Source: an uncultured Patescibacteria group bacterium
GTDB lineage: Bacteria; Patescibacteriota; JACMRA01
Length of the DNA: 61,952 bases
Assembly (NCBI GenBank): GCA_938041505.1
Contig: CALITC010000002.1
Span: forward strand, 1-61,952
Reading direction: 5' to 3'
Part shown: piece by piece, positions 52,412 to 61,952 of the stretch
Layout of the letters: each line of letters begins with the position of its first letter
How positions within the stretch are numbered: the stretch's first letter is position 1
The notes under the pieces: model-generated
Database searches by the model: none
Seen by the model: the letters and a program-made list of their open reading frames with translations, nothing else
What the model was told of the DNA's origin: nothing
Position numbers and translations under genes: made by a program

Positions 52412-54331
52412 ATGAATGCAAAAAAGCCCAAAAGAAATAATCGAAAAGCCGCAGTTAATCTTCTTTCACTTTTCGCCCTCGTTACTATAATTGTAATACT
52501 TGTTGCATTTTCTAACGACACCACCACTAGTCCTGAAGAGGCAACCACTCATGCAGATCTTATTACTGAGATTAGAGCTGGGAATGTAGCCAAGATAACC
52601 GAAACTCCAGGTACTAGTGTTTTGGAGGTTGAGATTCTGGAAGAAAATGGCGACACAACTACCAAAGAATTCCCAAATATTACGGCTGATACCTCTGACA
52701 ATCTTATTGAGGTAATCAATAATAGCTTAGGTGAAGATTCTGAATTTAGAATTGGTAACGAAGAAGGTTCGATAGATTACGACAAGAAAGATAAGCCTTG
52801 GTATGTAGCTTTGCTGGATAATGGATTTGTTCAATCAATTATTCCTTTGCTGCTTATCGGAGGCTTGGCGTTACTTATTATCAAGCGCCTTAGTGATGTG
52901 AATAGCAGAAGTATTTCTTTCGGTAATTCTAGAGCTAAATCATATGAGGATATTGCTGGAGACAAGAAGGTAACTTTCAAAGATGTTGCTGGGAACGAAG
53001 AAGCAAAGCAGGAGCTTACCGAAGTTGTAGATTTTTTGAAGCGACCAGAAGTATACATGAAGATGGGTGCAAAACTTCCTAGAGGAGTCCTGCTTATTGG
53101 AGCACCAGGAAACGGTAAGACCTTAATGGCTAAGGCTGTTGCAGGAGAAGCCAATGTTCCATTCTTCTTCGTCTCAGGTTCTGAATTTGTCGAAATGTTC
53201 GTTGGTGTCGGAGCTGGCCGTGTCAGAGACTTGTTTAAGAAAGCCAAGAAAAAAGAGCCTGCTGTAATATTTATTGATGAGATTGATGCAGTTGGTAGAC
53301 AACGTGGCGCAGGACTTGGCGGTGGTAATGACGAGCGGGAGCAGACCCTCAATCAAATTTTAGTTGAGATGGACGGCTTTGATCCAACTACTGCAGTAAT
53401 TGTGATTGCAGCCACAAACCGCCCTGATGTACTAGACCCTGCTTTGTTAAGACCAGGCAGATTCGATAGGCAAGTCACTGTAACCGCTCCAGACCGTAAA
53501 GAGCGCGAACAGATCCTTAAGGTACATGCTAAGAATAAGAAACTTGCGAAAGATGCTGACCTAGGAATCGTTGCTCGAAGGACTTCAGGTTTTTCTGGGG
53601 CAGATTTGGCCAATGTAATGAATGAAGCTGCAATTCTTGCTGTTCGTGAAGGCAAAAAAACTATTGATAATTTTGCAATGCGTGAAGCTATCGAAAAAGT
53701 CGTTCTAGGCCCTTCTTTGAAGACTAAGGTTGTAACAGAAGAGCAGAAGAAGTTAACAGCTTACCATGAAGCTGGGCATGCTTTGGTGAGCACCGTCATT
53801 CCAGAAGCTAGCGATGTTCAGAAGATTACAATTATCCCGAGAGGTAAAGCTGGAGGGTACACATTCTCTGATCAAGGAGATAATGACCCTATTACACGCA
53901 AGAGAAGTGAATTCTTAGCTGATATTACAGTTTTATTTGGTGGTTACACTGTTGAGAAGCTTATCTTTGGTGAGGTTAGCACCGGAGCTTCTAACGACCT
54001 TGCTAAGGCAACTGAGACGGCTCGCAATATGGTTACCAAATATGGTATGAGTGACCTAGGCCCTATTTCGTATGATGAAAGCAAAGGCTTAAGCTTCTTA
54101 GGTAAAGATATGGTCGAAGGCAAGCACTACAGCGAGACTTCGGCAGCGATGATTGACCAAGAAGTTGATAAGATCATCAGCGCTTGTTTCCAGAGATGCC
54201 AAGATATCATAACTAAGTACCGTGCTGAGTTAGATGCACTTGCTGAAAAACTTATTGAGGTCGAAGTATTGGAGCTAGAAGAGTACAACGAGATCACTAA
54301 GGCGATTAATCCAAAACTAGCCACAATTTAA
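52412..54331 (+). CDS. ftsH: ATP-dependent zinc metalloprotease FtsH
   Basis: Membrane-bound AAA+ protease that degrades unassembled membrane and some soluble proteins. 639 residues from ATG at 52412 ([10 protein letters not shown]). TM helix about 16-36, a periplasmic domain, TM helix about 142-162. Walker [15 protein letters not shown] near 231 (Asn where most have Thr), Walker [16 protein letters not shown], second region of homology [20 protein letters not shown]. The zinc site is HEAGHALV near 451, with a third ligand in the later acidic helix. A terminator lies at 54375. Confidence 0.97.
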   Translation: MNAKKPKRNNRKAAVNLLSLFALVTIIVILVAFSNDTTTSPEEATTHADLITEIRAGNVAKITETPGTSVLEVEILEENGDTTTKEFPNITADTSDNLIEVINNSLGEDSEFRIGNEEGSIDYDKKDKPWYVALLDNGFVQSIIPLLLIGGLALLIIKRLSDVNSRSISFGNSRAKSYEDIAGDKKVTFKDVAGNEEAKQELTEVVDFLKRPEVYMKMGAKLPRGVLLIGAPGNGKTLMAKAVAGEANVPFFFVSGSEFVEMFVGVGAGRVRDLFKKAKKKEPAVIFIDEIDAVGRQRGAGLGGGNDEREQTLNQILVEMDGFDPTTAVIVIAATNRPDVLDPALLRPGRFDRQVTVTAPDRKEREQILKVHAKNKKLAKDADLGIVARRTSGFSGADLANVMNEAAILAVREGKKTIDNFAMREAIEKVVLGPSLKTKVVTEEQKKLTAYHEAGHALVSTVIPEASDVQKITIIPRGKAGGYTFSDQGDNDPITRKRSEFLADITVLFGGYTVEKLIFGEVSTGASNDLAKATETARNMVTKYGMSDLGPISYDESKGLSFLGKDMVEGKHYSETSAAMIDQEVDKIISACFQRCQDIITKYRAELDALAEKLIEVEVLELEEYNEITKAINPKLATI

Positions 54332-54374
54332 TCAACCTCCCTACAATTTTCTTGTACATGTAACAAAAGATTTT

Positions 54375-54398
54375 ACCCTCATTTAGCTGAGGGTTTAT
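54375..54398 (+). terminator. Terminator of ftsH
   Basis: ACCCTC/GAGGGT stem with an 8-nt loop, then TTATCTT. Confidence 0.6.
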
Positions 54399-54481
54399 CT
54401 TAATCCTTTCTACAGCACCTAGGCAAGTTAAATGATTTATTATAAGTAGTATTTTATAATTAAAAACCCTAAGCTATTTTG

Positions 54482-54510
54482 TTGACAATCTATACTTTTT
54501 TTGCTATTTT
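54482..54510 (+). promoter_or_regulatory. Promoter of the EEP-like gene
   Basis: TTGACA (54482-54487), 17 bp, TATTTT (54505-54510). Confidence 0.75.
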
Positions 54511-54538
54511 TAATTCAAGATAATAGGAGGGCTAGAAA

Positions 54539-55558
54539 TTGAGAGATCTAATTTGCAATATTAGGAATTACTACAAAAGTATTTGTACCAATTATTCAGA
54601 CACTTATGTGACTGATACCTACACTGACTTCCAAAAAGGAACTATTAAGACTATTTCTGGTAATGATGTAGGTTTTTTCTACCCAAAGACTCAAGAAAGG
54701 CGAAAAAGTTCTAAGATTCTTAGCCATAACACCGGTATGTATACTCGTAAGGATTTTGAGTCAACATTGTCCGCAGTTGTTAAAAAGCAACCAAAATCTT
54801 TTCTGTTTCAAGAGAATAAATTTGATCGAAAATCCATATCTCACTTCCAAGAATTAGGGTACTCTTTGTGGGAATTTCCATATATTTTTGGAGAGATTCA
54901 CTCTTCTCTGGTTATTGGTTACTCTGGAAAAATAACCGACCCTATGGGTAAGCTTATGATTCACCCAGAATCATCTTTTCCTAGAGTGCGAAACCTTCTT
55001 AAGAGGTTTGGGATTCCTGACATAGTAGCCATTATGCCGATGATTAACGTAGGTGGTAAGGTACTTGCAACATTCCACAATTCTTCATTTATATCACCTC
55101 GAAAACGCGATAATTTTATGGAGGAAGTTCTTAAGATTTTGAAGCCGTTGTCATTTGTGTGTGCTGGCGATCCAAATACTTATGGAGACATTGTAGATAC
55201 CGAGGTTAAGCGTCTTTATAATTATATAATTCGCCAGATGAACATTGCTGGACCTTACTATTCCGAAGCTTTTAGAGCTTATGGTTTTGAGGCGCCTGAG
55301 ATATGTCGATCGAACTCGAATATTATAGAAGCCGAAGGAGTAAAAGCATCTGCTGAGGAAAAATCACTTTGTTATAATTACTTTGATACATATTTATTCG
55401 ACTTCAAAAAACTTGCACCTTCTTGGCTGAGATGGATTTTTTGGATTTTGCCTAATTATAAACTATCATTGTATTTGGACTGTATAATATCAAGTGATTT
55501 TATTGGAGATGTTAAGAAAATTTCTACCTGCAAAGACCACGATATTTTGATATTTTAG
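54539..55558 (+). CDS. Divergent endonuclease/exonuclease/phosphatase (EEP)-superfamily-like protein
   Basis: 339 residues from a TTG start with SD ATAGGAGGG. EEP landmarks appear in order: KILSHNTGMY (first strand, Asn), FLFQENKFDR (QE for the metal-binding Glu), ATFHNSSF (the T.H position), CAGDPNTYGD (GD.N) and a final CKDHDIL (the DH pair). Phosphodiesterase or phosphatase activity is likely if these are genuine. The substrate is unknown; RNA, DNA, sphingolipid and inositol phosphate cleavage all occur in the superfamily. No signal peptide; residues 296-318 are hydrophobic and could insert in a membrane. Confidence 0.55.
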   Translation: MRDLICNIRNYYKSICTNYSDTYVTDTYTDFQKGTIKTISGNDVGFFYPKTQERRKSSKILSHNTGMYTRKDFESTLSAVVKKQPKSFLFQENKFDRKSISHFQELGYSLWEFPYIFGEIHSSLVIGYSGKITDPMGKLMIHPESSFPRVRNLLKRFGIPDIVAIMPMINVGGKVLATFHNSSFISPRKRDNFMEEVLKILKPLSFVCAGDPNTYGDIVDTEVKRLYNYIIRQMNIAGPYYSEAFRAYGFEAPEICRSNSNIIEAEGVKASAEEKSLCYNYFDTYLFDFKKLAPSWLRWIFWILPNYKLSLYLDCIISSDFIGDVKKISTCKDHDILIF

Positions 55559-55580
55559 TTGACTTTGTTAGTATAGTTTT

Positions 55581-55612
55581 AGTCAGGAACTTTGTGTTTC
55601 TGGCTATTTTTT
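55581..55612 (+). terminator. Terminator of the EEP-like gene
   Basis: AGTCAGGAAC/GTTTCTGGCT stem with one G-T and one G-T-type wobble, then ATTTTTT. Confidence 0.75.
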
Positions 55613-55616
55613 CGTA

Positions 55617-55655
55617 CAAAAAATAACTCTAAATTTTTGCTTACTTAGAGTTATT
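55617..55655 (-). terminator. Terminator of tRNA-Lys gene
   Basis: AATAACTCTA/TAGAGTTATT stem (55622-55631, 55646-55655), followed by TTTTTT on the minus strand. Confidence 0.75.
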
Positions 55656-55658
55656 TTC

Positions 55659-55734
55659 TGGTGGTTCCGATGGGATTCGAACCCATGACCAAAAGATTAA
55701 GAGTCTTCTGCTCTACCAACTGAGCTACGAAACC
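55659..55734 (-). tRNA. tRNA-Lys (anticodon CTT)
   Basis: 76 nt including an encoded CCA. Acceptor stem GGTTTCG/CGGAACC with discriminator A; D arm GCTC...GAGC; anticodon stem GAAGA/TCTTT with loop CTCTTAA, so the anticodon is CTT (reads AAG); T arm ATGGG TTCGAAT CCCAT. All stems pair. The encoded CCA is a useful trait. It is the only tRNA in the window. Confidence 0.96.
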
Positions 55735-55751
55735 GTGATATTAGTACTTTA

Positions 55752-55780
55752 TTTTTAATTGCAAAACCAATAATTGTCAA
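55752..55780 (-). promoter_or_regulatory. Promoter of tRNA-Lys
   Basis: TTGACA (55780-55775), 17 bp, TAAAAA (55757-55752), about 20 bp upstream of the mature 5' end. Confidence 0.6.
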
Positions 55781-55786
55781 GATAAA

Positions 55787-55819
55787 GATCGATGCTGTAG
55801 TACATCGATCACTTTTTTT
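55787..55819. terminator. Hairpin terminator near the 56-residue gene
   Basis: GATCGATG/CATCGATC stem with an 8-nt loop, then ACTTTTTTT on the plus strand. It lies just downstream of the stop of the minus-strand small gene; bidirectional use is possible. Confidence 0.6.
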
Positions 55820-55829
55820 GAAATAAATA

Positions 55830-56000
55830 CTAATTATATTTAGATATTACTAATAAATAACCTTGCCTTGCTACTCCAAGTAACAAAGATATGGAGAATA
55901 TCGATAAATAAATTACGATTACGGCTAATGAAGTTACTGCACTAACAAACTTATTGTATTTGATGATGTGCAGATTAGTATCTGGGTTTTGATATGTCAT
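55830..56000 (-). CDS. 56-residue single-TM protein
   Basis: ATG at 56000 is preceded by a good ribosome-binding site, AGGAGAG. The protein begins MTYQNPDTNLHIIKYNKF and then has one hydrophobic helix (about 19-44, VSAVTSLAVIVIYLSIFSIS LLLG), ending in VARQGYLLVISKYN. It is short but the RBS, the amphipathic head and the clean membrane helix make it credible. Unknown function. Confidence 0.6.
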   Translation of the reverse strand: MTYQNPDTNLHIIKYNKFVSAVTSLAVIVIYLSIFSISLLLGVARQGYLLVISKYN

Positions 56001-56051
56001 CTTTCTCTCCTGTGTTTGTAGCCAAAATAGAAATACCTCGCAAGCGATCAG

Positions 56052-56080
56052 TTGTCAACAAATAAATTATTTGCTAGTAT
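56052..56080 (+). promoter_or_regulatory. Promoter of pgl, leaderless
   Basis: TTGTCA (56052-56057), 17 bp, TAGTAT (56075-56080); the ATG at 56087 is at the predicted +1. Confidence 0.6.
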
Positions 56081-56086
56081 CTTCTT

Positions 56087-56800
56087 ATGCAAATATATCG
56101 ACCTAATATTACTTTTTTCGAAAGTGATGAGATGCTCTACAAACAAACCGCCGATGCTGTTGCAGATATTCTACTTGACGTAACGGGTAATCAAGGGCTA
56201 GCAAAGATGGCTCTTGCTGGTGGCTCCACTCCGATGAAGCTATACAAGAAACTTGGTAACAACCCCGTCCTACCTTGGGAAAGCGTAGAGCTATATCAAG
56301 TTGATGAGCGGTTTATTTTTCCTGAGGCTCCGGAGAGCAATCAATACAATATTGTAGAATCTTTTGGTGAGGAAACTATTGAGAGGATGAAGGACTCATT
56401 TTTTTTTAAAACCGGCGGAGATATTTCCACAGCACTAGCGAACTACGATGAGGTCTTAAACAGCATTGATGGCCAGCTATTTGATGTTACTATTCTTGGG
56501 ATAGGGAATGATGGTCACTTCGCTTCTTTATTCCCTGGAGGGGAATATCTATCCCACCAGGATGCTAAAGCTATCTCAACTCAGGCAGGTCAAGGATTTG
56601 ATGTCAGCACTCGCTTAAGTCTTACTATTGAGTCTGTACTAAGTTCAGAAGTAATTATTGTCCTTTTGAAAGGTGAAGATAAGAAAGACGTTATCAAAGA
56701 ACTTATGGAGGGTAAGAAAACAGCATCCGAATACCCTGCAAAATTTTTACTCAGCCACCCTAACCTTTATATTTATCAGAGCCTTGAAGGAGTAGAATAG
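56087..56800 (+). CDS. pgl: 6-phosphogluconolactonase (Pgl/NagB superfamily)
   Basis: 237 residues. Hydrolyses 6-phosphogluconolactone in the oxidative pentose phosphate pathway. MALAGGSTPMKLYKKL is the phosphate-binding loop, WESVELYQVDERFI and SNQYNIV follow, and FDVTILGIGNDGHFASLFPG contains the diagnostic G.GxDGH motif with Asn for Asp/x. Related glucosamine-6-phosphate deaminases differ in the lid; Pgl is the better match. The partner glucose-6-phosphate dehydrogenase is not in the window. Confidence 0.88.
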   Translation: MQIYRPNITFFESDEMLYKQTADAVADILLDVTGNQGLAKMALAGGSTPMKLYKKLGNNPVLPWESVELYQVDERFIFPEAPESNQYNIVESFGEETIERMKDSFFFKTGGDISTALANYDEVLNSIDGQLFDVTILGIGNDGHFASLFPGGEYLSHQDAKAISTQAGQGFDVSTRLSLTIESVLSSEVIIVLLKGEDKKDVIKELMEGKKTASEYPAKFLLSHPNLYIYQSLEGVE

Positions 56801-56868
56801 ATTTGCCAATATTGATGAAATAGTTTAATCTTAAACCTATTGTATAGCTTTATTCTAGGAGAAAAGTA

Positions 56869-57048
56869 TTGCATAATTTCGTACAGGCCATTCCTAAGGA
56901 ATTTAGAACGGATTTTAAAATTATGTTATCACTCGTCAAAAATTCTGGTTCATTAAATTGCTTATCTCATGCCAATATTAGTGTTGCTTCTCATGTGATA
57001 TCCGTACTTCGAGATGAAGGTTGGGATATACCTCTCAAATTTCGCTAA
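56869..57048 (+). CDS. 59-residue helical, DNA-binding-like protein
   Basis: A TTG start with SD TAGGAG five bases upstream. MHNFVQAIPKEFRTDFKIML leads into a helical segment SLNCLSHANISVASHVISVL and then RDEGWDIPLKFR. The pattern is like a small winged-helix (helix, turn, helix, then 'LR.eGw.I' wing) but too short to be sure. It is bracketed by pgl and a convergent glycosyltransferase. No family recognised. Confidence 0.5.
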   Translation: MHNFVQAIPKEFRTDFKIMLSLVKNSGSLNCLSHANISVASHVISVLRDEGWDIPLKFR

Positions 57049-57070
57049 AAAATTACAGAATATGATAGTA

Positions 57071-58210
57071 TTATATGCTTTTGATAATTTTATTAACTTG
57101 ATCATAAAACACTGATTCATCAAATTTTTTTGCTTGTTTGATACTGGCTGTTTTCATAGCCAGTGCTTTTTTTGGGGTTAGTTCAGTAATAGCTTTGGAT
57201 AAATCTTTTATACTTGGATTTGATGGGATTAGAATTCCTGTTTGCTTGTCTATCACTGTTTCAAGCAAACCTCCCTCTTGGACACCGATAACTGGCTTCC
57301 CGGCAGCCATCAGCTCACACTGGATAATTCCAAAGTCTTCTTGGACTGGGATATAAATACCGGCCAGACACTTCCCTACCAATTCAGCTAATCGCTCGTC
57401 ACTAACCAAGCCTTCGAAGGTGATGTTGGTAAGATTGCGAGTGGTTATTTGGTCTTGTATCCAGTCTTTGAGTGGTCCTGTGGAACAGATAACTAGCTTT
57501 TTATCCGGGTTTTGGGCAAAGGTTTCTACAATTAATTTCATTCTTTTAAGATCTTCTAGACGCCCATAAGAAAGAAAATAATCACCCTGAGAAATATGCT
57601 GGAAACGATTGGTTTTGACTGGCGGATACACTACCTGAGAGTCATGCTTAATGAATTTTTTAAGACGATTTTGGATATTTACTGAATTAGTCATAATTAC
57701 ATCCATATGATCAAGCTCCTTACGATATTCTGCCCGCACCCAACGAGCAAACTGCTTCATCCAAGGTCTTTTCCAGCCTGGTGCAGATTCTAATCTCTGT
57801 TCTAATCTATCAGTAAATGGGCGTGGAGGCGTGTGACAATACATTATTTTTTTGACTTTTGGGTCTAGTCTGCCAGCAACTCCCGCAATATTTCCCGAAA
57901 AGAAAACAATATCATATTTGTTCAATTTTCTGATTTTTGGTGAGAATTTGAAGTATAGCTGGCGCTTGATCTTCCTCCAGATTGGAATGTTACTCTCTTT
58001 GTGAAGATACGTTAGCTGGTAGTTGTTGTCGTATAAGTTGGTGACGAAGCTATCCTGTCCAATTTTATCTCGAGACCAAATATCCACATCTATCCCCCCA
58101 GCAAATAAGTCAGCTTTGAGATGGTTGCGCAGGTCAAAAGTAAAATTCTCTCCCCCACCCTTGGGACGGAAGAATGCGTGGAGAATAGCGATTTTAGGTT
58201 TGTTATTCAT
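57071..58210 (-). CDS. Family-4 (GT-B) glycosyltransferase
   Basis: 379 residues from ATG at 58210 (MNNKPKIAILHAFFRPKGGGE). GT-B fold: an N-terminal acceptor domain with the typical GGGE start, and a C-terminal nucleotide-sugar domain with SYGRLEDLKRMKLIVETFA, VICSTGPLKDW, FEGLVSDERLAELVGKCLA, then PVQEDFGIIQCELMAAGKPV (the EDFGI...E motif) and GVQEGGLLETV. It probably adds mannose or glucose to a surface glycan or lipid. An upstream in-frame start exists (58225) but the closer one fits the family better. Confidence 0.9.
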   Translation of the reverse strand: MNNKPKIAILHAFFRPKGGGENFTFDLRNHLKADLFAGGIDVDIWSRDKIGQDSFVTNLYDNNYQLTYLHKESNIPIWRKIKRQLYFKFSPKIRKLNKYDIVFFSGNIAGVAGRLDPKVKKIMYCHTPPRPFTDRLEQRLESAPGWKRPWMKQFARWVRAEYRKELDHMDVIMTNSVNIQNRLKKFIKHDSQVVYPPVKTNRFQHISQGDYFLSYGRLEDLKRMKLIVETFAQNPDKKLVICSTGPLKDWIQDQITTRNLTNITFEGLVSDERLAELVGKCLAGIYIPVQEDFGIIQCELMAAGKPVIGVQEGGLLETVIDKQTGILIPSNPSIKDLSKAITELTPKKALAMKTASIKQAKKFDESVFYDQVNKIIKSI

Positions 58211-58339
58211 TCTATACATTAACATTTAAATTTCTTTTTTGAACAAGTGCTACAATATGAAGCGGCCTTCTCTTGAATTTTTCCACTTTTTTTGCTTATA
58301 TATTAACGAATACATGTATGAGTATAAAAGTTTATAAAA

Positions 58340-58870
58340 ATGAGACGTTTACTTAGACCAAACAAGCCTTTTAATACCCCGGAAAATGCTTCTGAAGAAG
58401 ACAAGCTCCTTGAATTTAGTGTTGGCTTTTTGAGACTAATTGAATCAATAGATGAAACCAAGCGAATCTCCAGCCAAATTACTGCTTTAATTGAGAAGTA
58501 TTTAAATTTTTCTGTAGACGATGCTAGATTTCTTGGGCAGAGCATTGTTTTTCGTCGTACAAAAGAACACTTCCCTGCTTTTTGTGTAACCCTCAATATG
58601 CAAAGGGATGTTGAAAGCTTCGCAGATGGAGTTTCGGCAGATATCGGAATAAGGATGTCAATTAGCCCTAATGAGAAAAACTTAGAACTCCGTATAGATC
58701 TTAGGCGAGGTTGTGTTACAATAACGAAACCCTCGAAAAATAGATGTAGATCTCAAGACGATCAAGTTATATGTGTAGGTAAAATTGAACCAGGGTTTAT
58801 TCATTTCTATAAAAGGATTTTGAGATTTCTTTCTTACTTTATTCAAAAACAGGAAGCAGGATTAGAATAA
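58340..58870 (+). CDS. Hypothetical protein
   Basis: 176 residues, basic, no signal peptide; a mix of helices (20-60) and strands. Lys/Arg-rich at both ends (MRRLLRPNKP; KRILRFLSYFIQ). No clear SD. It is isolated between two minus-strand genes. No family recognised. The length and continuous coding texture suggest a real gene. Confidence 0.55.
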   Translation: MRRLLRPNKPFNTPENASEEDKLLEFSVGFLRLIESIDETKRISSQITALIEKYLNFSVDDARFLGQSIVFRRTKEHFPAFCVTLNMQRDVESFADGVSADIGIRMSISPNEKNLELRIDLRRGCVTITKPSKNRCRSQDDQVICVGKIEPGFIHFYKRILRFLSYFIQKQEAGLE

Positions 58871-58917
58871 AACAAACAAATCTTAGCGTCTCAAATATTA
58901 TTTCTATGTCGAAATAT

Positions 58918-60489
58918 TTAGATCAAATCCCGGAGGTCAATCACTGATTGATCTTCTTTTTTTTGCTCTACTGGTTGTGGAGCTGGGGCTACTTTTGGAG
59001 TTGGTTGTGGTTGAGCTTTTGGAACAGGCTTGCTGATTCTTGGAGCTGGCTGGGCTTGCGGTTCTGGTCTACGTTCTGGTTTCTGAATTTGCTGCCTTGG
59101 TTGCTCTCTTCGTTGTGGTCTAGATTCTTTTCTTGGAGCTTGTTGCGGGGCTGTTTTTTGCTGTTCTATGGAGGCTACTTTGTTTTGTAGTAACTCAACT
59201 TGTTTTTGCAACCCATCGATACCGAAACTATCTGCATCATTGCTGGTGTTGTGCTCCGAAATTTCTTGGAGTGATTTGCGGATTTCACTTCTGAGATCTT
59301 TGATATCTCGGTAGTTGGCGGTGCTGTCACGCTCTACTCTATCCATACTGTCTTCCAAATCATTAACCTTATTGGATACCTCGTTGCGTGTCTGAGAATT
59401 GGTCTTGGCCTGCTCCTTGATTACTGTATTCATCTGGAGTAGCTTCTCGGTCATCTCTTCCATATAGGCGGTCACCCCTTCAAACTGGGCAAGAATATCC
59501 ATTGATCGCTGCATAAGCTGGCCGAAGCTCTGACTCATCTCTTGTTCTTTAACAGCGACAATTTGTTCAAAATCTTTTCTCGATTGTTGGTATGCGGATT
59601 GTTTTTGCTGGTAATCACTTAGAATTCCAGTAAGTTCTTGTTGAGTTGCGACAACCTTTGCTTGAGACAAATTAAAGTCTTTCTTAGGTGCTGGAGTGGA
59701 TTGCTGGGCCTTTGATACTGGGTTGCCCCCTCTTTCAGAAAGATTTCTTGCGGGTTGTTCTTGACGCTGTTGTCTGTTTTGCTGACCTCTATTGCGATCT
59801 CGATTGGTATTATTATCTGTGCTGCGATTTTGGCGACGATCATTATCTCGCTTCTCTCTTCGCGGTGACTCTTGATTTTGTCTTGGATTCTGATTACTAG
59901 CTACCTGGTTTACTGGTTCTGGGTTTTTAGCTGTAGGTCGCTGCATAGGTTTGGGTTGTTTGTTCTTTACAACTTCCTGTTCTTTTCTCTCTTGTTTTAC
60001 TTCTGGCTCTTGTCTTGTTTCTGGCGCCGCCTGCCTAGGATTATTAGTCTCTTGAATCTTTTCTTTGGTCGTAGGTGCTGGAGCTACAACCTCCTCTTTA
60101 GCTGCCTGTTGCGGGGCTGGTTTCTGTTCTTTTACTTCAGGTGCTTGAACTGGTGGCTGTTGAGGGACCGCTTTTTTCACCGGAGTTGCTACCTCTGGAG
60201 CAGCAGGAGTTACAGGAGTTACAGGAGCTGGTGTAGGCGCTGCCGAAGGTTGGGCTACAGGAGTTGGTTGTGCTGATTTCTTTTCATCAAATCCAGCAGG
60301 TACAACTTGTTTTTGGTTTTCCACCCAGATAGCATGCAAAGTATCTACAAGCTCATTTTGCTGCTCTGGATTAGCCGACTGCAACCATTCGCCCCACTCA
60401 CTTTTTTCCTCCTTGCTTAGGAAGTAAGAGAAGTTGATGGCAGCTTGGGCATCCATTGGGAAGCCATCTTGATACGTTTGTGTTTGCAT
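58918..60489 (-). CDS. Pro/Gln-rich protein with central coiled coil
   Basis: 523 residues. A small folded head (about 1-65, DAQAAINFSYFLSKEEKSEW, GEWLQSANPEQQNELVDTLH) is followed by a disordered Pro/Ala/Gln/Arg-rich stretch (70-270), a coiled coil (about 275-440: QQKQSAYQQSRKDFEQIVAV..., EEMTEKLLQMNTVIKEQ..., LEDSMDRVERDSTANYRDIK) and a second disordered Pro/Gln tail ending VIDLRDLI. No signal peptide or TM. Such layouts occur in cytoplasmic scaffold proteins. The conserved short C-terminal motif may bind a partner. Confidence 0.7.
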   Translation of the reverse strand: MQTQTYQDGFPMDAQAAINFSYFLSKEEKSEWGEWLQSANPEQQNELVDTLHAIWVENQKQVVPAGFDEKKSAQPTPVAQPSAAPTPAPVTPVTPAAPEVATPVKKAVPQQPPVQAPEVKEQKPAPQQAAKEEVVAPAPTTKEKIQETNNPRQAAPETRQEPEVKQERKEQEVVKNKQPKPMQRPTAKNPEPVNQVASNQNPRQNQESPRREKRDNDRRQNRSTDNNTNRDRNRGQQNRQQRQEQPARNLSERGGNPVSKAQQSTPAPKKDFNLSQAKVVATQQELTGILSDYQQKQSAYQQSRKDFEQIVAVKEQEMSQSFGQLMQRSMDILAQFEGVTAYMEEMTEKLLQMNTVIKEQAKTNSQTRNEVSNKVNDLEDSMDRVERDSTANYRDIKDLRSEIRKSLQEISEHNTSNDADSFGIDGLQKQVELLQNKVASIEQQKTAPQQAPRKESRPQRREQPRQQIQKPERRPEPQAQPAPRISKPVPKAQPQPTPKVAPAPQPVEQKKEDQSVIDLRDLI

Positions 60490-60807
60490 AATCAGTTGTT
60501 GTTTTTGTTAGGTATATTAATAGTATACCACAAAATACAATTTTAATAAAGTAATTTAAAGAAATTTATATCTAAGTTAAAAAAAATACGATTTTTGTTA
60601 TTAACATCAGTAAATCTATTGTTACATGAATTAGAACTAATTTTTGCGTTTTGTAAACACTTTCTTCAAAAAGTATCTTGACAAGATCTCGTTTTTCTTG
60701 TATTGTTGCTTTCAGACATTGTAAATCAAAAAATTACAAACTAGTCTGAATTGACAGTTGGATATTTGTACGCAACAAAAAGTAATAAAGCTAGGTCAAC
60801 TTTTTTT
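60490..60807 (+). promoter_or_regulatory. rRNA promoter and leader
   Basis: TTGACA (60678-60683), 17 bp, TATTGT (60701-60706). Directly downstream, a stem-loop 60711-60750 pairs TTCAGAC with GTCTGAA and TTGTAA with TTACAA; it may be a processing or anti-termination element. The upstream 180 bp is AT-rich with nothing recognised. Confidence 0.75.

Positions 60808-61952
<1,145 letters not shown>

Noticed and set aside
59872-60276. 134-codon ORF opposite the Pro/Gln-rich gene
   Set aside because: Trp/Leu/Cys-rich shadow of repetitive Pro/Gln codons.

Overview
The window most resembles the chromosome of an ultra-small Patescibacteria/CPR-type bacterium. It is AT-rich and gene-dense, and many genes have no visible Shine-Dalgarno sequence. 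The 16S rRNA gene deviates from several universal primer sites. Housekeeping genes sit among long lineage-specific proteins with no recognisable domains. I cannot place it below 'CPR-like' from memory. The standard genetic code applies: several genes, including ftsK, end naturally in TGA.

Region by region: 1-4.8 kb (minus strand) is a ribonucleotide reductase cluster: nrdR with a textbook pair of NrdR boxes, nrdB, a deoxyribosyltransferase-like protein, a membrane protein, a small acidic protein, and the first 415 codons of nrdA. 5-9.4 kb has a membrane protein, a degenerate RNase III-like protein, and a Fur-family regulator divergent from a CooC/MinD-type ATPase. 9.4-14.9 kb has a NUDIX hydrolase, a HEPN/MNT toxin-antitoxin pair, a frameshifted SGNH hydrolase and metG. 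15-28.3 kb (minus) is the most unusual block: a 1788-residue membrane protein of VirB6/TrbL-like layout carrying NPF-type repeats, three paralogous coiled-coil/one-TM proteins, and a second, broken copy of the giant protein's head. Together they form a duplicated two-gene module with duplicated promoters. 28-36 kb has a TRM11-like methylase, a 25-codon membrane peptide transcript, rsmE, recF, a small structured RNA, and rplK and rplA split apart by two genes. 36-44 kb has a divergent GT2 synthase/GH81 beta-1,3-glucanase pair, glutamate dehydrogenase behind a palindromic operator, and a photolyase. 44-47.7 kb has ndk and a secreted putative nuclease toxin with a possible immunity partner. 47.7-57 kb has ftsK, prmC, a Jag/KhpB protein, a strong oriC candidate, a MarR regulator, ftsH, an EEP-like protein, tRNA-Lys and pgl. 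The right end has a GT4 glycosyltransferase, a Pro/Gln-rich coiled-coil protein and the start of a 16S rRNA gene.

Genes left of the proposed origin (about 51.5 kb) are mostly on the minus strand and those just right of it mostly on the plus strand, as expected for leading-strand bias. Promoters are mostly TTGACA-like, 17 bp, TATAAT-like. Several genes are disrupted by a frameshift or one in-frame stop (SGNH hydrolase, the 26-27 kb membrane protein, the 15.7 kb helical protein, the signal peptide of the 33-34.5 kb secreted protein), which points either to decay or to residual assembly errors.
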